Position numbers and translations under genes: made by a program
DNA from: a virus
Virus record (IMG/VR): IMGVR_UViG_3300025154_000414
Location: 1 to 20,730 of that record
DNA: 20,730 bases
Direction: 5' to 3' (one strand)
In this document: one piece after another, positions 6,734-14,120 of the stretch
Numbering within the stretch: the stretch's first letter is position 1
Layout of the letters: each line of letters begins with the position of its first letter
Notes under the pieces: model-generated
The model's database searches: none
Told to the model about the DNA's origin: nothing
Seen by the model: only the letters and a program-made list of their open reading frames with translations

Positions 6734-8502
6734 GGCAATCCTATTGCATATTTATCGTAAGGCCCGACCGGAGTCTCGGGCAGTATCATTGGTGGAGTTT
6801 GATAGATTGCAAGGTCTTTAACAAGTTGCCCTTCACCATACAGACACACTGCGAAGTTATCATCTGATTGCACAGTAAAAGGAAGCTGCCCTAGTACTTT
6901 CCATAATTCAACACTATCCGGAATCCACTTCAAGTAGGCAAAGTTATAAACTGGCTCAACATCCCGCATTACCACTCCAATTAGATGTATCTCAGTTGGA
7001 GTTACTTTAACTGGCCTTGCATGTACAAGCGTATATCCATCAGGGACTCCAGGCAATTTTGTCCACGATACGAATGGAGAGCCATAATAAACTGCTTCAA
7101 TCTCTTCCTTTACTCGATTACAGATACATAAATATAATGGAACTTCATTATATGTTCCTGCATAAGTAATTTCTGGCCTAACTCCAACTGTCGAATCAAC
7201 TTCGGATGGAACACTTATACTTGCACTAAACAACCCTGTTGTAGTGAACTTCACCGTACCATACGTCCTCGACCAGACATACACATCTCCAGCATGAGAA
7301 TGAAACATGATCGAGTCATAAGGAATTGAGAATGCATTATTCGGGATTGCAGAAGCAAGCTGTTCCAACATTCTTCTAGCATCGCTCCAGCTAGCATACA
7401 CATCTACATCTGTAGCCAGAGAGTCTAGTAATGGCATGAATTGATCGGAGTTTATAAGATATGTTGTATCTCCAACCTTCATGCTATAAAACAACTTCCA
7501 TTCTTCATCATCAGCATGATCAGCAAAATAATCTTCAGCAGCACCTCCAGCAAAATACACAACTGGGGTTCCAGTTACATTCATTACATGCAGAAGAGTT
7601 TGTATTCCAGCTAATTCAAAACTATAAGATCCCATTGGATGAATTGATCTAACTCCAGTAGGATCGAGAATAATAGTTCTTAACGCTTCTGGCATTACTC
7701 CTTCAGGAATTATATCTGATAAATAAATCTTTTCTTCATTTGGAAATTCAAAGTTTCTAAAACAAATCATTTCCAACCCATCAGTATCATAATTAGTATG
7801 ACAATATGATACTTGTTTAGTTGATGTAAGTTGTTGACCTATTCTAAAGTTTCTTCCAGCCGAACCAGTTTGAACAGAATAAGTTAAGCGCCCACCAAGA
7901 TTACTTCCATTAGCAAGATAAAACAGTAACGAATTATCATATACAACTTTATACTGATCAGGTGTTCCGCTTAGGTCAATATCTACCATGACGATGTCTG
8001 TAACTGTAACCCAAAATGCCTCAGCTGTTTCATATGGCATTATACAAGGAAGTGTAGAGTAATTTGCAACCTGAACTGATTCTGCTACAATAGCCTCATC
8101 GACTAAACCGAACCAAGAAAGAACGATAGCAGGCGTGAATGGATATGTAATATATCCAGAAGCAATCATAATATCTTCAGAAGCTTTATTGACAACAACA
8201 CCTTGTGTATCATATGCAGATACATTCCAAAACAATGAACTCAATTCTGACAGAGTGGAAAATCCACCAAGCCAATAATCTGCAACAGACAATTTAATTC
8301 CATCAGTATTAGAGATTGCAACAACCGCTCCCATCGGAGCAGTTATTCTGCCTCCAGTTAATTCTCCCTGCTGCCAAACCTTGAACGTAAATCCGTCCCA
8401 CTGAACAGCCTTTGCAGGCACATCAATATCTTTTATAACAGCAAGCTGTTTGTTCGCAAACCATTTGCGTTTCTTACTCCTATCTCCATCAAAACTTATC
8501 AT
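6730..8502 (-). CDS. Unrecognised 590-residue protein of the tail cassette
   Basis: This is the largest gene of the AT-rich cassette, and I can assign no family. It starts in an ATGA overlap with the gene before it and ends in an ATGA overlap with the gene behind it, so it is translated as part of a coupled series. The N-terminus is basic (DGDRSKKRKWFANK) and is followed by a long, mostly beta-like protein rich in Val, Tyr, Thr and Ser, with many short hydrophobic strands and a few acidic loops (for example residues near ADHADDEEWKLFY). There is no signal peptide, transmembrane helix, catalytic triad or metal-binding pattern that I can see. The C-terminal 25 residues are Pro-rich. Size, composition and place suggest a tail or fibre component exposed on the virion; this is inference. 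Confidence 0.75.
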   Translation of the reverse strand: MISFDGDRSKKRKWFANKQLAVIKDIDVPAKAVQWDGFTFKVWQQGELTGGRITAPMGAVVAISNTDGIKLSVADYWLGGFSTLSELSSLFWNVSAYDTQGVVVNKASEDIMIASGYITYPFTPAIVLSWFGLVDEAIVAESVQVANYSTLPCIMPYETAEAFWVTVTDIVMVDIDLSGTPDQYKVVYDNSLLFYLANGSNLGGRLTYSVQTGSAGRNFRIGQQLTSTKQVSYCHTNYDTDGLEMICFRNFEFPNEEKIYLSDIIPEGVMPEALRTIILDPTGVRSIHPMGSYSFELAGIQTLLHVMNVTGTPVVYFAGGAAEDYFADHADDEEWKLFYSMKVGDTTYLINSDQFMPLLDSLATDVDVYASWSDARRMLEQLASAIPNNAFSIPYDSIMFHSHAGDVYVWSRTYGTVKFTTTGLFSASISVPSEVDSTVGVRPEITYAGTYNEVPLYLCICNRVKEEIEAVYYGSPFVSWTKLPGVPDGYTLVHARPVKVTPTEIHLIGVVMRDVEPVYNFAYLKWIPDSVELWKVLGQLPFTVQSDDNFAVCLYGEGQLVKDLAIYQTPPMILPETPVGPYDKYAIGLP

Positions 8503-9653
8503 ACAAGGATCTCAGACTGTCCATTAAAATTTATCCAAAACGCTGATATCGTAGCAAGATCACGAACATAGAGGTTGAAGAAATCACCTCCAACAACGCC
8601 TGGATCAAACAAATACACAGATGTAAAACCAAGGCTATCAGGATTATATGTTATCCCATACTGTCCAGTTGTACTAAGATTTGAATTTGCTACTGAAGTA
8701 GTTGCAATTATAAAAGCTTCTATCAATGTAAGTGTAGTATAATCATATGTGCTTAACACCAGTCTTCTTGGAGATAATGAACTATCATACGCCAACACAG
8801 CTATTATTCCACCTGTGTATGACAAAGAAACAGACGTAATAAATCCATCTCCAGTAAGACCTGAATCTGCACTATCTCCTACAGCTGCAACCCCACCAGA
8901 GAAACTTATCTTATACAACATTGGCGTAGTTGTTGTCAGATTATCTGCAAACAACACATAGTTATCTGCTGATGCTTCACACAGTGCAACCCCATAATCT
9001 GAAAATCTATTACTAGCTATGACAACTGGAGAACCAAAAATTACTGACATTCCAGAGACAGTGCCTATAATATATCTTAACTGGTATCCATCTGGTACAG
9101 TGTACCAAGGATATACATACAAAAGATATCCATCATTATAAACTCCTCTTGGATATGTAGATGGAAATGCAACAGCAGCTCCAACTGTAACAGTACCATC
9201 ACCATTTTCTTGGCAAATAAATGTGCTCGGATAAACTGTTAGGGCAAACTTATCACTTCCTAATGGAACTAAAGATGGATCATATCCATAAGTTGCTGTA
9301 ACAGATGCTGCAGTTGTACTAGTTAATGTAACTGTCATGCCAGAAACTTCTACTACAACAAAAATCTGTTCCGCTGCACTAGAATTTGGACAAAAAACAA
9401 TTATGTTGTCTCCATTAAGGCAGCAACAATTCTGAAGATCAGTACCCTTAAAAAGAATTTCTGAAGTAGTTATTGCGCCTACGACATTTCCATCAACTAC
9501 AGCAGCATATAACTTATAAACACTTGAAGAAAACGCCTGGGTAAAAAGTACAACAAGCTTTCCACTAAGTGGATGATAAATAACTGCATGATGTTTGAAG
9601 TTATAACCTGACCCACCATAAGCAGATACTAGAACTTGATCAACAAGATTCAT
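8499..9653 (-). CDS. Putative seven-bladed beta-propeller tail protein, 384 residues
   Basis: The start at 9653 has GGAGTGA upstream, sharing the GAGTGA of the previous stop. The protein is almost entirely beta-like, and I can mark seven similar units, each opening with a short hydrophobic strand: KLVVLF (32), NIIVFC (83), KFALTV (135), YLLYVY (176), NYVLFA (231), GIIAVLA (282) and FTSVYLF (343). The spacing is 41 to 61 residues, the size of a propeller blade. Several units continue with a second strand pair and a Ser/Thr-rich loop. No kelch, WD or sialidase Asp-box signature is present, so the fold is a guess from periodicity. A compact C-terminal segment ends in FNGQSEILV. The gene lies in the AT-rich cassette and may encode a receptor-binding or enzyme-like tail part, but no activity is shown by the sequence. 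Confidence 0.75.
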   Translation of the reverse strand: MNLVDQVLVSAYGGSGYNFKHHAVIYHPLSGKLVVLFTQAFSSSVYKLYAAVVDGNVVGAITTSEILFKGTDLQNCCCLNGDNIIVFCPNSSAAEQIFVVVEVSGMTVTLTSTTAASVTATYGYDPSLVPLGSDKFALTVYPSTFICQENGDGTVTVGAAVAFPSTYPRGVYNDGYLLYVYPWYTVPDGYQLRYIIGTVSGMSVIFGSPVVIASNRFSDYGVALCEASADNYVLFADNLTTTTPMLYKISFSGGVAAVGDSADSGLTGDGFITSVSLSYTGGIIAVLAYDSSLSPRRLVLSTYDYTTLTLIEAFIIATTSVANSNLSTTGQYGITYNPDSLGFTSVYLFDPGVVGGDFFNLYVRDLATISAFWINFNGQSEILV

Positions 9654-9656
9654 TTA

Positions 9657-10127
9657 TCACTCCGAAGGAATTCCAATAGCATAACTGTCAATCCGCTGTT
9701 CCTGACCTAAAGTAAGATATGCCGATGCAACAATAAGGTCAGTCCCAAGAATACCAACTGTACCTTGACATCTCTTAGCCGTAGTACTGAGTGTTCCATC
9801 ATCAGCTATTGCAGCAAACCGATAGAAAGAAGCATAGCCAGATGCAGCAATAGTACCATACCATGCTTCAGCAGATGCCTTGGTCAATACACCTGAAGAT
9901 GGTATAGTATCCATATTCAATCCAGTACCACCACCTGATACCGAAACTGTACAAAGCAGCGTAGCAGATCCAAGAGCTGCATCAGCTGTCGCAGGAATCA
10001 ATGCATCTGCTGCCGCCTGACTAGTAGGACTTCCATATAGCTTGATCAATCCACCATTGATACCAGCAGCAAAGTCGTCAGTTGCCATCAGGTGATTACG
10101 CATTCCAGTCGAAAGTTTAAAGCTCAT
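9657..10127 (-). CDS. Conserved phage structural protein, 156 residues
   Basis: A GAGGTGA site nine bases before the ATG at 10127 supports the start. The layout agrees with a common phage virion family that I know only as hypothetical: an N-terminal STGMRNHLMATDDF helix, a GGLIKLYGSP strand, an ADAALGSATLL segment, GTGLNMDTIPSSGVLTKA, AEAWYGTIAASGYASFYRF, a QGTVGILGTDLIV hairpin and a short end with RIDSYAIGIP. Members of this family often sit next to the VALHTGDPG-type protein, as here. It is too small for a fibre itself and may be a tail accessory or capping piece. The function is not established as far as I know. It is part of the AT-rich cassette. Confidence 0.8.
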   Translation of the reverse strand: MSFKLSTGMRNHLMATDDFAAGINGGLIKLYGSPTSQAAADALIPATADAALGSATLLCTVSVSGGGTGLNMDTIPSSGVLTKASAEAWYGTIAASGYASFYRFAAIADDGTLSTTAKRCQGTVGILGTDLIVASAYLTLGQEQRIDSYAIGIPSE

Positions 10128-10135
10128 GATTCACC

Positions 10136-10534
10136 TCAATCAGCAGTGGCGACAATTTCGCCTACAGAAAATGTAAGAACACCATTAGCAATCAGTGCAC
10201 GAGAAGCAAGAAGGGGTCCTTTAAATAAACAGTTTCCAGCAGCCAGTGCATCATGTACACTTGCATGTGTCACAGTATATCCAGCAGATGCACCATCAAC
10301 TGTCCACGAAACTTCAAGAGTGCTTAACGATTGCCCGCCTGAACCACCCGCAAATGTAATCGCCTTCCGCACATAATCTGCATCAGTAGCTACAAGCACT
10401 TCATTCGCTGCTCCAGTCTCTCCTGGATCACCAGTATGCAGCGCCACATACCAAGCAGATGGTCTCGTAATAGCTGTAGCTGTCAACAACCATGTAAGAA
10501 CCAAATTTTCTGCATAATCACTTAAACAAGACAT
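10136..10534 (-). CDS. Phage tail-fibre-associated protein of the VALHTGDPG type, 132 residues
   Basis: The start at 10534 follows GAGGTGA placed over the stop of the preceding gene. The signature is the opening SDYAENLVLTWLL helix followed by SAWYVALHTGDPGETG (residues 26-41), then NEVLVA, a YVRKAITF strand and a C-terminal jelly-roll-like half ending in VLTFSVGEIVATAD. Small proteins with the VALHTGDPG motif are frequent in tail regions of phages and prophages, often annotated as tail fibre or minor structural proteins. I am confident of the family resemblance but not of its place in the particle. It lies between two other small proteins of the same cassette with gaps of eight bases. Confidence 0.85.
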   Translation of the reverse strand: MSCLSDYAENLVLTWLLTATAITRPSAWYVALHTGDPGETGAANEVLVATDADYVRKAITFAGGSGGQSLSTLEVSWTVDGASAGYTVTHASVHDALAAGNCLFKGPLLASRALIANGVLTFSVGEIVATAD

Positions 10535-10542
10535 ATCTCACC

Positions 10543-11049
10543 TCACACAGAAATAAGTGCAAAGCCAACTGGAACACGAAGAGACTCTCCAGCAGCAAGT
10601 ACTTTAGCAGTTGAGAACAGCACAGCTGAACAAAGCAGCCCAGTAGTTCCCCCCCTTGTTGCTCCGGTAGTAACAAATGCTCCACGTACTGTCGTTGCAC
10701 TAGTAAATGCTAACTCATTCGGGCTGGCAACAGTTGTTAGAACTCCAGCTGCAACAGCTGGAAATGAAATCGTTGGTCTTGCTCCACCGACAACCGTATA
10801 AACTGTATCCTCTCCACAGTCAGCCAAGAACGTAGTCATAGTATCTGCTGCAAGAGGAGTCCTGTTATTGTCAAACAGCGACAGATACCAAGTTGAGTAT
10901 GCCGATCCTCCCATGAAAGCAGCATTGAGTAGATAATCAACTGCTGGTGTTGGCATCAAATTATGAATCTTTTCAACCGACTTAATTTTTCCATCTACAC
11001 CAATATGCTCAACGGTATAAATGAACCCTGGCCTGTAGTTCTCTTTCAT
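10543..11049 (-). CDS. Phage minor structural protein, 168 residues
   Basis: The ATG at 11049 directly follows the TAA of the gene before it, and the GGAGAG ribosome site overlaps that gene's end. Residues 22-75 contain IKSVEKIHNLMPTPAVDYLL, a Gly/Ser loop and WYLSLFDNNRTPLAADTMTTF, a pattern that I remember from small podovirus tail-region proteins often found beside the VALHTGDPG-type protein. The second half is beta-like and rich in Thr, Val and Ala, with a final VPVGFALISV strand. It is the first gene of the AT-rich cassette: the GC content falls exactly at this start codon. The function is not known; association with the fibre or tail tip is inferred from neighbours. Confidence 0.8.
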   Translation of the reverse strand: MKENYRPGFIYTVEHIGVDGKIKSVEKIHNLMPTPAVDYLLNAAFMGGSAYSTWYLSLFDNNRTPLAADTMTTFLADCGEDTVYTVVGGARPTISFPAVAAGVLTTVASPNELAFTSATTVRGAFVTTGATRGGTTGLLCSAVLFSTAKVLAAGESLRVPVGFALISV

Positions 11050-12285
11050 TTACTCTCCTCTCCGAATGACCTCGGCATCGATCCATGATTGTGCGGCCAA
11101 CCGTGAGGTGGTCGGCTGCTGGAGGCTGACGATGAACTGCCGTATTCCATCCTGCTCCCGGATCAATGTTGCCCCGGAAACCGCCGTCTCAACCGCCACA
11201 TTCGCCTCTTGAACATTCTTACATTCCCCCCCCGGCGCCCCGATGACCAGCCCTCGCTGTGACTGCCAGGCTACGTTGCTGCTGGTCGGCGCCCTCCTGC
11301 CGGTACCGTAGACCCCACCGTAATCGAACTTCTTGGTAACCGTGAAGCCGTCTTCCGGCGTCCCAGCCCAGAACTCGGTGCGGTCCCCGTAGGCCAGGAA
11401 CAACCCATCGGCCACCGGCTCCATGATATCGACAACTGCCGGGAACTGAAGGAAGTTGCTACCAAGCCGGAACTGGTCGAACGAATAAGGCTCCGAGTAC
11501 CAGATCGTACCGAGCGCATCGGCGACGTAGGCCCGCGCGTTATACAGCCTGATGATCCGGCCGGCCGGCGGCGGACTGATGAAGTGCCCGTCGAACACGT
11601 TGCTGTTGTCATAGGTACCGGCGGCGATCGTATAAGAACTGCTCGTCGTATCGGCGACATGGAACAACTCATTGCCGTTGGGCATTGACAGATACAGCCG
11701 CAGAGCGACAGCCTGAGAATCGACGATATGCGGCAGGTTGCCGAACACGATGCCACAACTGGCCTGGGCATCGATACTGACGATTTCCGAAGGCCCCGAC
11801 TCGACCCCGGCAGCATCGACCCAGGCACAACAGGCCAGATACCGGCCGGCGCCGTATACCCCGGAGGTTGTCGACAGGGCCGGCGCCGTCGGCGGTGTCA
11901 CCCCCCACTTGGTCACAGCGGTAGCGGTGATCTTCAACGATATGACACCGTCGCTGAAGTAGACCGTGTCGTTGAAATACTCGTAGGTGAAGGTAGTGCC
12001 GACAATGCCGGAGTAGATGACGGTCGCCGGCGAGGAGCCGTTGAACTGCTTCAGCTTCGACCCTTCGATGAAATAACGACCGAGCGGGCAACTGTACCCC
12101 CCCTTCGGCGCGATACACGCCAAGGTCTTGGTCATCCCCCCTCGCTGCCTGATCGATCCATCGTTGGCGAAATCGGCGTTGACAGCGTTGCGAACGAAGT
12201 TCTCGGGGATGCTGGCCTTCTGTACCAGGTTATTCATGCCTCCACCAAACGGATGCAGGGTAACAACCCCGTTCTCGTACTTCAT
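11050..12285 (-). CDS. Tail nozzle or DNA-stabilisation-like protein, 411 residues
   Basis: The start at 12285 is an ATGA overlap with the adaptor gene. Residues 14-52 include GGGMNNLVQKAS and NADFANDGSIRQRGGMTK, the typical opening of large beta-rich podovirus tail proteins. Residues 131-225 resemble a fibronectin type III-like module (PPTAPALS start, GVESGPSE loop). Residues 240-282 have PPPAGRIIRLYNARAYVAD and YSEPYSFDQFRLGSNFLQF, and 285-310 include ADGLFLAYGDRTEFWAG, strand pairs like propeller blades. P22 gp10 and T7 gp12 are beta-rich proteins filling the same place after the adaptor. I infer that this protein closes the portal channel and extends the short tail, but sequence identity with those proteins cannot be judged by eye. 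It is the last GC-rich gene before the AT-rich cassette. Confidence 0.75.
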   Translation of the reverse strand: MKYENGVVTLHPFGGGMNNLVQKASIPENFVRNAVNADFANDGSIRQRGGMTKTLACIAPKGGYSCPLGRYFIEGSKLKQFNGSSPATVIYSGIVGTTFTYEYFNDTVYFSDGVISLKITATAVTKWGVTPPTAPALSTTSGVYGAGRYLACCAWVDAAGVESGPSEIVSIDAQASCGIVFGNLPHIVDSQAVALRLYLSMPNGNELFHVADTTSSSYTIAAGTYDNSNVFDGHFISPPPAGRIIRLYNARAYVADALGTIWYSEPYSFDQFRLGSNFLQFPAVVDIMEPVADGLFLAYGDRTEFWAGTPEDGFTVTKKFDYGGVYGTGRRAPTSSNVAWQSQRGLVIGAPGGECKNVQEANVAVETAVSGATLIREQDGIRQFIVSLQQPTTSRLAAQSWIDAEVIRRGE

Positions 12286-12989
12286 GTCCTATACGCCGGA
12301 TCCATGCCGACCCGGGTCTCCTGGTTGTGATACCGTCGCATCTGCCGGATCCCGTCGGAGACATAGTCCTTGTACCACTTCAGATGATCAGTGGCCTTGA
12401 TTGGGTCCTGGGTCTCGACATCATGGTGGTTGAACGCCTTGTGTGCCGCCCACTGCACACAAGCCAGCTGGAAGCGGGTCGGCAACTCGGGAGCGGCAGG
12501 GGGGGCCGTCCCGCCTCCTTCAGGTACCGGCCCGCTTCCAGCCAGGTCGTACCGACTGTAGCGCCAGAGATGCAGCGTGAGAACCACTCCGTTCTCAGCC
12601 GCGGTCGGAGTCGGGGTAAGTTTGATGTACCCAGTGGTCTGGTCAGTCTGCCACTGAGCCGGCCGGCCAGCCGTTGTCGCCCCCAGGTCCTCCGGCCATT
12701 CGTCATTGATTGCCGTCGAGTCCGGCAGTATTTTCCCCAGCCGGCGTGCCCCGTCCCAGATGTCCAACACCTGTATCGTCCGATCGGGAATGGCGTAAAC
12801 GGCGGTGCTGGTCTGCAAGGTCAGGGTATAGTTCGTGATGTCCTTGAAATACCCAGTGTCTTCGCAGAACTTGTCCTGCCCCTCGGCGAGATACCGCAGC
12901 AATGCGGCCTCTTCCCAGCCAGTCGGCGGCGACACCGATGAAGCGTTGAGCACATGGTACAACTCGGCAAGCATCTCCGCCCTGGTCAT
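12282..12989 (-). CDS. Head-tail adaptor protein, 235 residues
   Basis: The N-terminus MTRAEMLAELYHVLNA followed by WEEAALLRYLAEGQDKFCED has the helical pattern of portal-binding adaptors of the T7 gp11/P22 gp4 kind. It continues with the strands YTLTLQTSTAVYAIPD, the IQVLDIWDGARRLGKI segment, a PAQWQTDQTTGYIKLTPTP hairpin and VLTLHLWRYSR, then a Pro/Gly-rich loop (150-168) and a C-terminal helix bundle with ACVQWAAHKAFNHHDVE and HLKWYKDYVSDGIRQMRRY. In this role a ring of adaptors binds the portal and carries the tail. The gene starts three bases after the previous stop and overlaps the next gene by ATGA. Family placement is from memory but fits position and length well. Confidence 0.75.
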   Translation of the reverse strand: MTRAEMLAELYHVLNASSVSPPTGWEEAALLRYLAEGQDKFCEDTGYFKDITNYTLTLQTSTAVYAIPDRTIQVLDIWDGARRLGKILPDSTAINDEWPEDLGATTAGRPAQWQTDQTTGYIKLTPTPTAAENGVVLTLHLWRYSRYDLAGSGPVPEGGGTAPPAAPELPTRFQLACVQWAAHKAFNHHDVETQDPIKATDHLKWYKDYVSDGIRQMRRYHNQETRVGMDPAYRT

Positions 12990-12992
12990 GCC

Positions 12993-13370
12993 TTACACCC
13001 TCCGCCAGGGGACAGCCGAGAAGTGTCGAGTGACATCTTCCGACTCCCCGGTGTACTTGTTCTTCTTCTGCTCGACGATGGTCATCTGGCAGCACTCGAG
13101 GGTGGTCATAACCTCCCGCGGTACCTCGACAGGAACCCCGCGCTTGATCTGATAGACTTTCCCGTTGACCCCGACGACCTCGTAATTGTTCATGCCGGGA
13201 ACTTCATCGATCATAATCCGGACCATGTCTTTGCCCTTGGGTTTGGCAGGTTCGGCGGCCGGCTTGGCGCCCTTGCCTTTCACCTTCACAACTACTTCGT
13301 CATCTTCCGGTGGTGCAGGCGGGACCGGTGTGTCAGTCAGGCCAAGTTCAAATTCTTCATTTCCAGTCAT
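12993..13370 (-). CDS. Conserved small phage head-region protein, 125 residues
   Basis: The start at 13370 is preceded by AAGGGGGA. The first 50 residues are low complexity: acidic and Pro-rich (VPPAPPEDDEVVV), then Lys/Ala/Pro-rich (KGKGAKPAAEPAKPKGK). The folded part, residues 49-92, reads VRIMIDEVPGMNNYEVVGV then NGKVYQIKRGVPVEVPREV. This VGVNG-YQIKRGVPVEVP motif is familiar from many small proteins encoded near the capsid and adaptor genes of tailed phages, with no function that I know of. The C-terminus is basic. The role could be a minor capsid, decoration or head-completion protein. It lies behind an imperfect stem-loop and ends three bases before the adaptor gene. Confidence 0.8.
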   Translation of the reverse strand: MTGNEEFELGLTDTPVPPAPPEDDEVVVKVKGKGAKPAAEPAKPKGKDMVRIMIDEVPGMNNYEVVGVNGKVYQIKRGVPVEVPREVMTTLECCQMTIVEQKKNKYTGESEDVTRHFSAVPWRRV

Positions 13371-13405
13371 ACATCCCCCTTAAAAGTTTAATTACGGTTG
13401 AACTT

Positions 13406-13446
13406 CACTCACAAGAGAGGGAGTCGCCCCCCTGCTCCTGTAAGTG
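13406..13446 (-). other. Long imperfect stem-loop between two structural genes
   Basis: In the minus-strand RNA, CACTTACA pairs with TGTGAGTG (one G-U), GGAG with CTCT (one G-U) and GGGGG with CTCCC (one G-U), giving about 17 pairs with a small internal loop and a short terminal loop. It fills most of the 89-base gap between 13370 and 13460. No U-run follows directly, so it is not a standard terminator; RNA processing or protection is possible. Confidence 0.45.
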
Positions 13447-13459
13447 CCTTTCGACTAGA

Positions 13460-14074
13460 TTAGTAACCCCACATCTCGATTAAGAAGACGCCGGAAGCGT
13501 AGGTGCCGACCACGCCAGCCGCGCCACAGGTAAGATAAAGATACTTGTTGGCTGCCGCCGGGACAAGGAAGGGCTTGACCAGCCCAAGGGTCCATGCGCC
13601 GCCGGCGGTGACCAGTGCGGTCTCAGCGAGATCGCCGACCGCGCCATCATAAGCACCAGTGCCTTCGGTAGCGGCGTAGAGATCAATATCGGTCACACCG
13701 GTCGTAGGTGCTTCGAGGCAGGTCATAAACCCTCCGACGATCGTGCCGTTGATGGCGGCCGTTACCTGGCCGATGTGCGACACACCACTGAGCCCGATGA
13801 TATCGAGATCGGTGGTTGTCGACTTGGTGCCAGTGAGATCGATGAGGATCGTAGTCTTGATCATCCCACCGACTCTTTCCACTGCACTCTCATAGATCGT
13901 GCCGGTACCGGCAAAGCCTGCGCCCGGGGCCATGGCGTCCTGGGCTGAGAGGTCGGCGGCATAGTTGAGTTCAGCTACTGTAGCGTTGAGCCCCCCAATG
14001 GTCGGCATCCCACTGTTGGATGTTTCCAGATACTCAGTGATGACTCTCTGGGTCTTAACTTCTTGTCTGCTCAT
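13460..14074 (-). CDS. Virion structural protein with AELN-type motif, 204 residues
   Basis: A strong AGGAGGAG site precedes the ATG at 14074. Residues 1-18 are charged and may be a flexible arm. Residues 22-45 hold GMPTIGGLNATVAELNYAAD, close to the GLTATAAELN-type element found in many phage head and fibre proteins. The remainder is beta-rich with many Gly, Thr and Ala: a VGGMIKTTILIDLTG strand pair, DLDIIGLSGVSHIGQ, VGGFMTCLEAPTTGVTDIDL, and a C-terminal PAAANKYLYLTCGAAGV and FLIEMWGY. It is encoded two genes after the major capsid protein, with the same high expression-type ribosome site, so a decoration or minor head protein is the best guess. It could also be a head fibre. No enzyme motif is visible. 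Confidence 0.8.
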   Translation of the reverse strand: MSRQEVKTQRVITEYLETSNSGMPTIGGLNATVAELNYAADLSAQDAMAPGAGFAGTGTIYESAVERVGGMIKTTILIDLTGTKSTTTDLDIIGLSGVSHIGQVTAAINGTIVGGFMTCLEAPTTGVTDIDLYAATEGTGAYDGAVGDLAETALVTAGGAWTLGLVKPFLVPAAANKYLYLTCGAAGVVGTYASGVFLIEMWGY

Positions 14075-14085
14075 AGGTATTCTCC

Positions 14086-14108
14086 TCCTGGTATTTTTCC
14101 CGCCAGGA
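14086..14108 (-). promoter_or_regulatory. Short hairpin overlapping a ribosome binding site
   Basis: The arms TCCTGG and CCAGGA are separated by 11 bases, and the downstream arm shares its last bases with the AGGAGGAG site of the gene starting at 14074. If formed it could partly mask that site. Six pairs only, so this may be chance. Confidence 0.25.
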
Positions 14109-14120
14109 CAGGTAAGTGGG

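Larger units (their letters stand above)
5030..11049. other. AT-rich tail-gene island
   Basis: Hand counts give 18 of 60 G+C at 7681-7740 and 20 of 60 at 8641-8700, against 45 of 60 at 12481-12540 and 34 of 60 at 18001-18060. The right edge coincides with the adjacent stop and start codons at 11049/11050. The left edge lies within the gene at 4391-5572, near 5030-5050. The island holds seven whole genes and part of an eighth, and uses AGA, ATA and GGA codons that the flanks largely avoid. This fits a receptor-binding cassette taken in from a different phage lineage. Confidence 0.8.

Noticed and set aside
5030-11049. Diversity-generating retroelement in the tail cassette
   Set aside because: No reverse transcriptase gene and no near-identical template/variable repeat pair was seen in the window. 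One could still lie outside.
11669-12118. Minus-strand frames in and around 11271-12118 and 12380-13095
   Set aside because: Off-frame readings within the nozzle-like, adaptor and small head genes; Arg/Ser-rich without structure.
12481-12560. G/C-rich low-complexity patch in the adaptor gene
   Set aside because: It encodes the Pro/Gly loop (residues 150-168) in frame and needs no other explanation.
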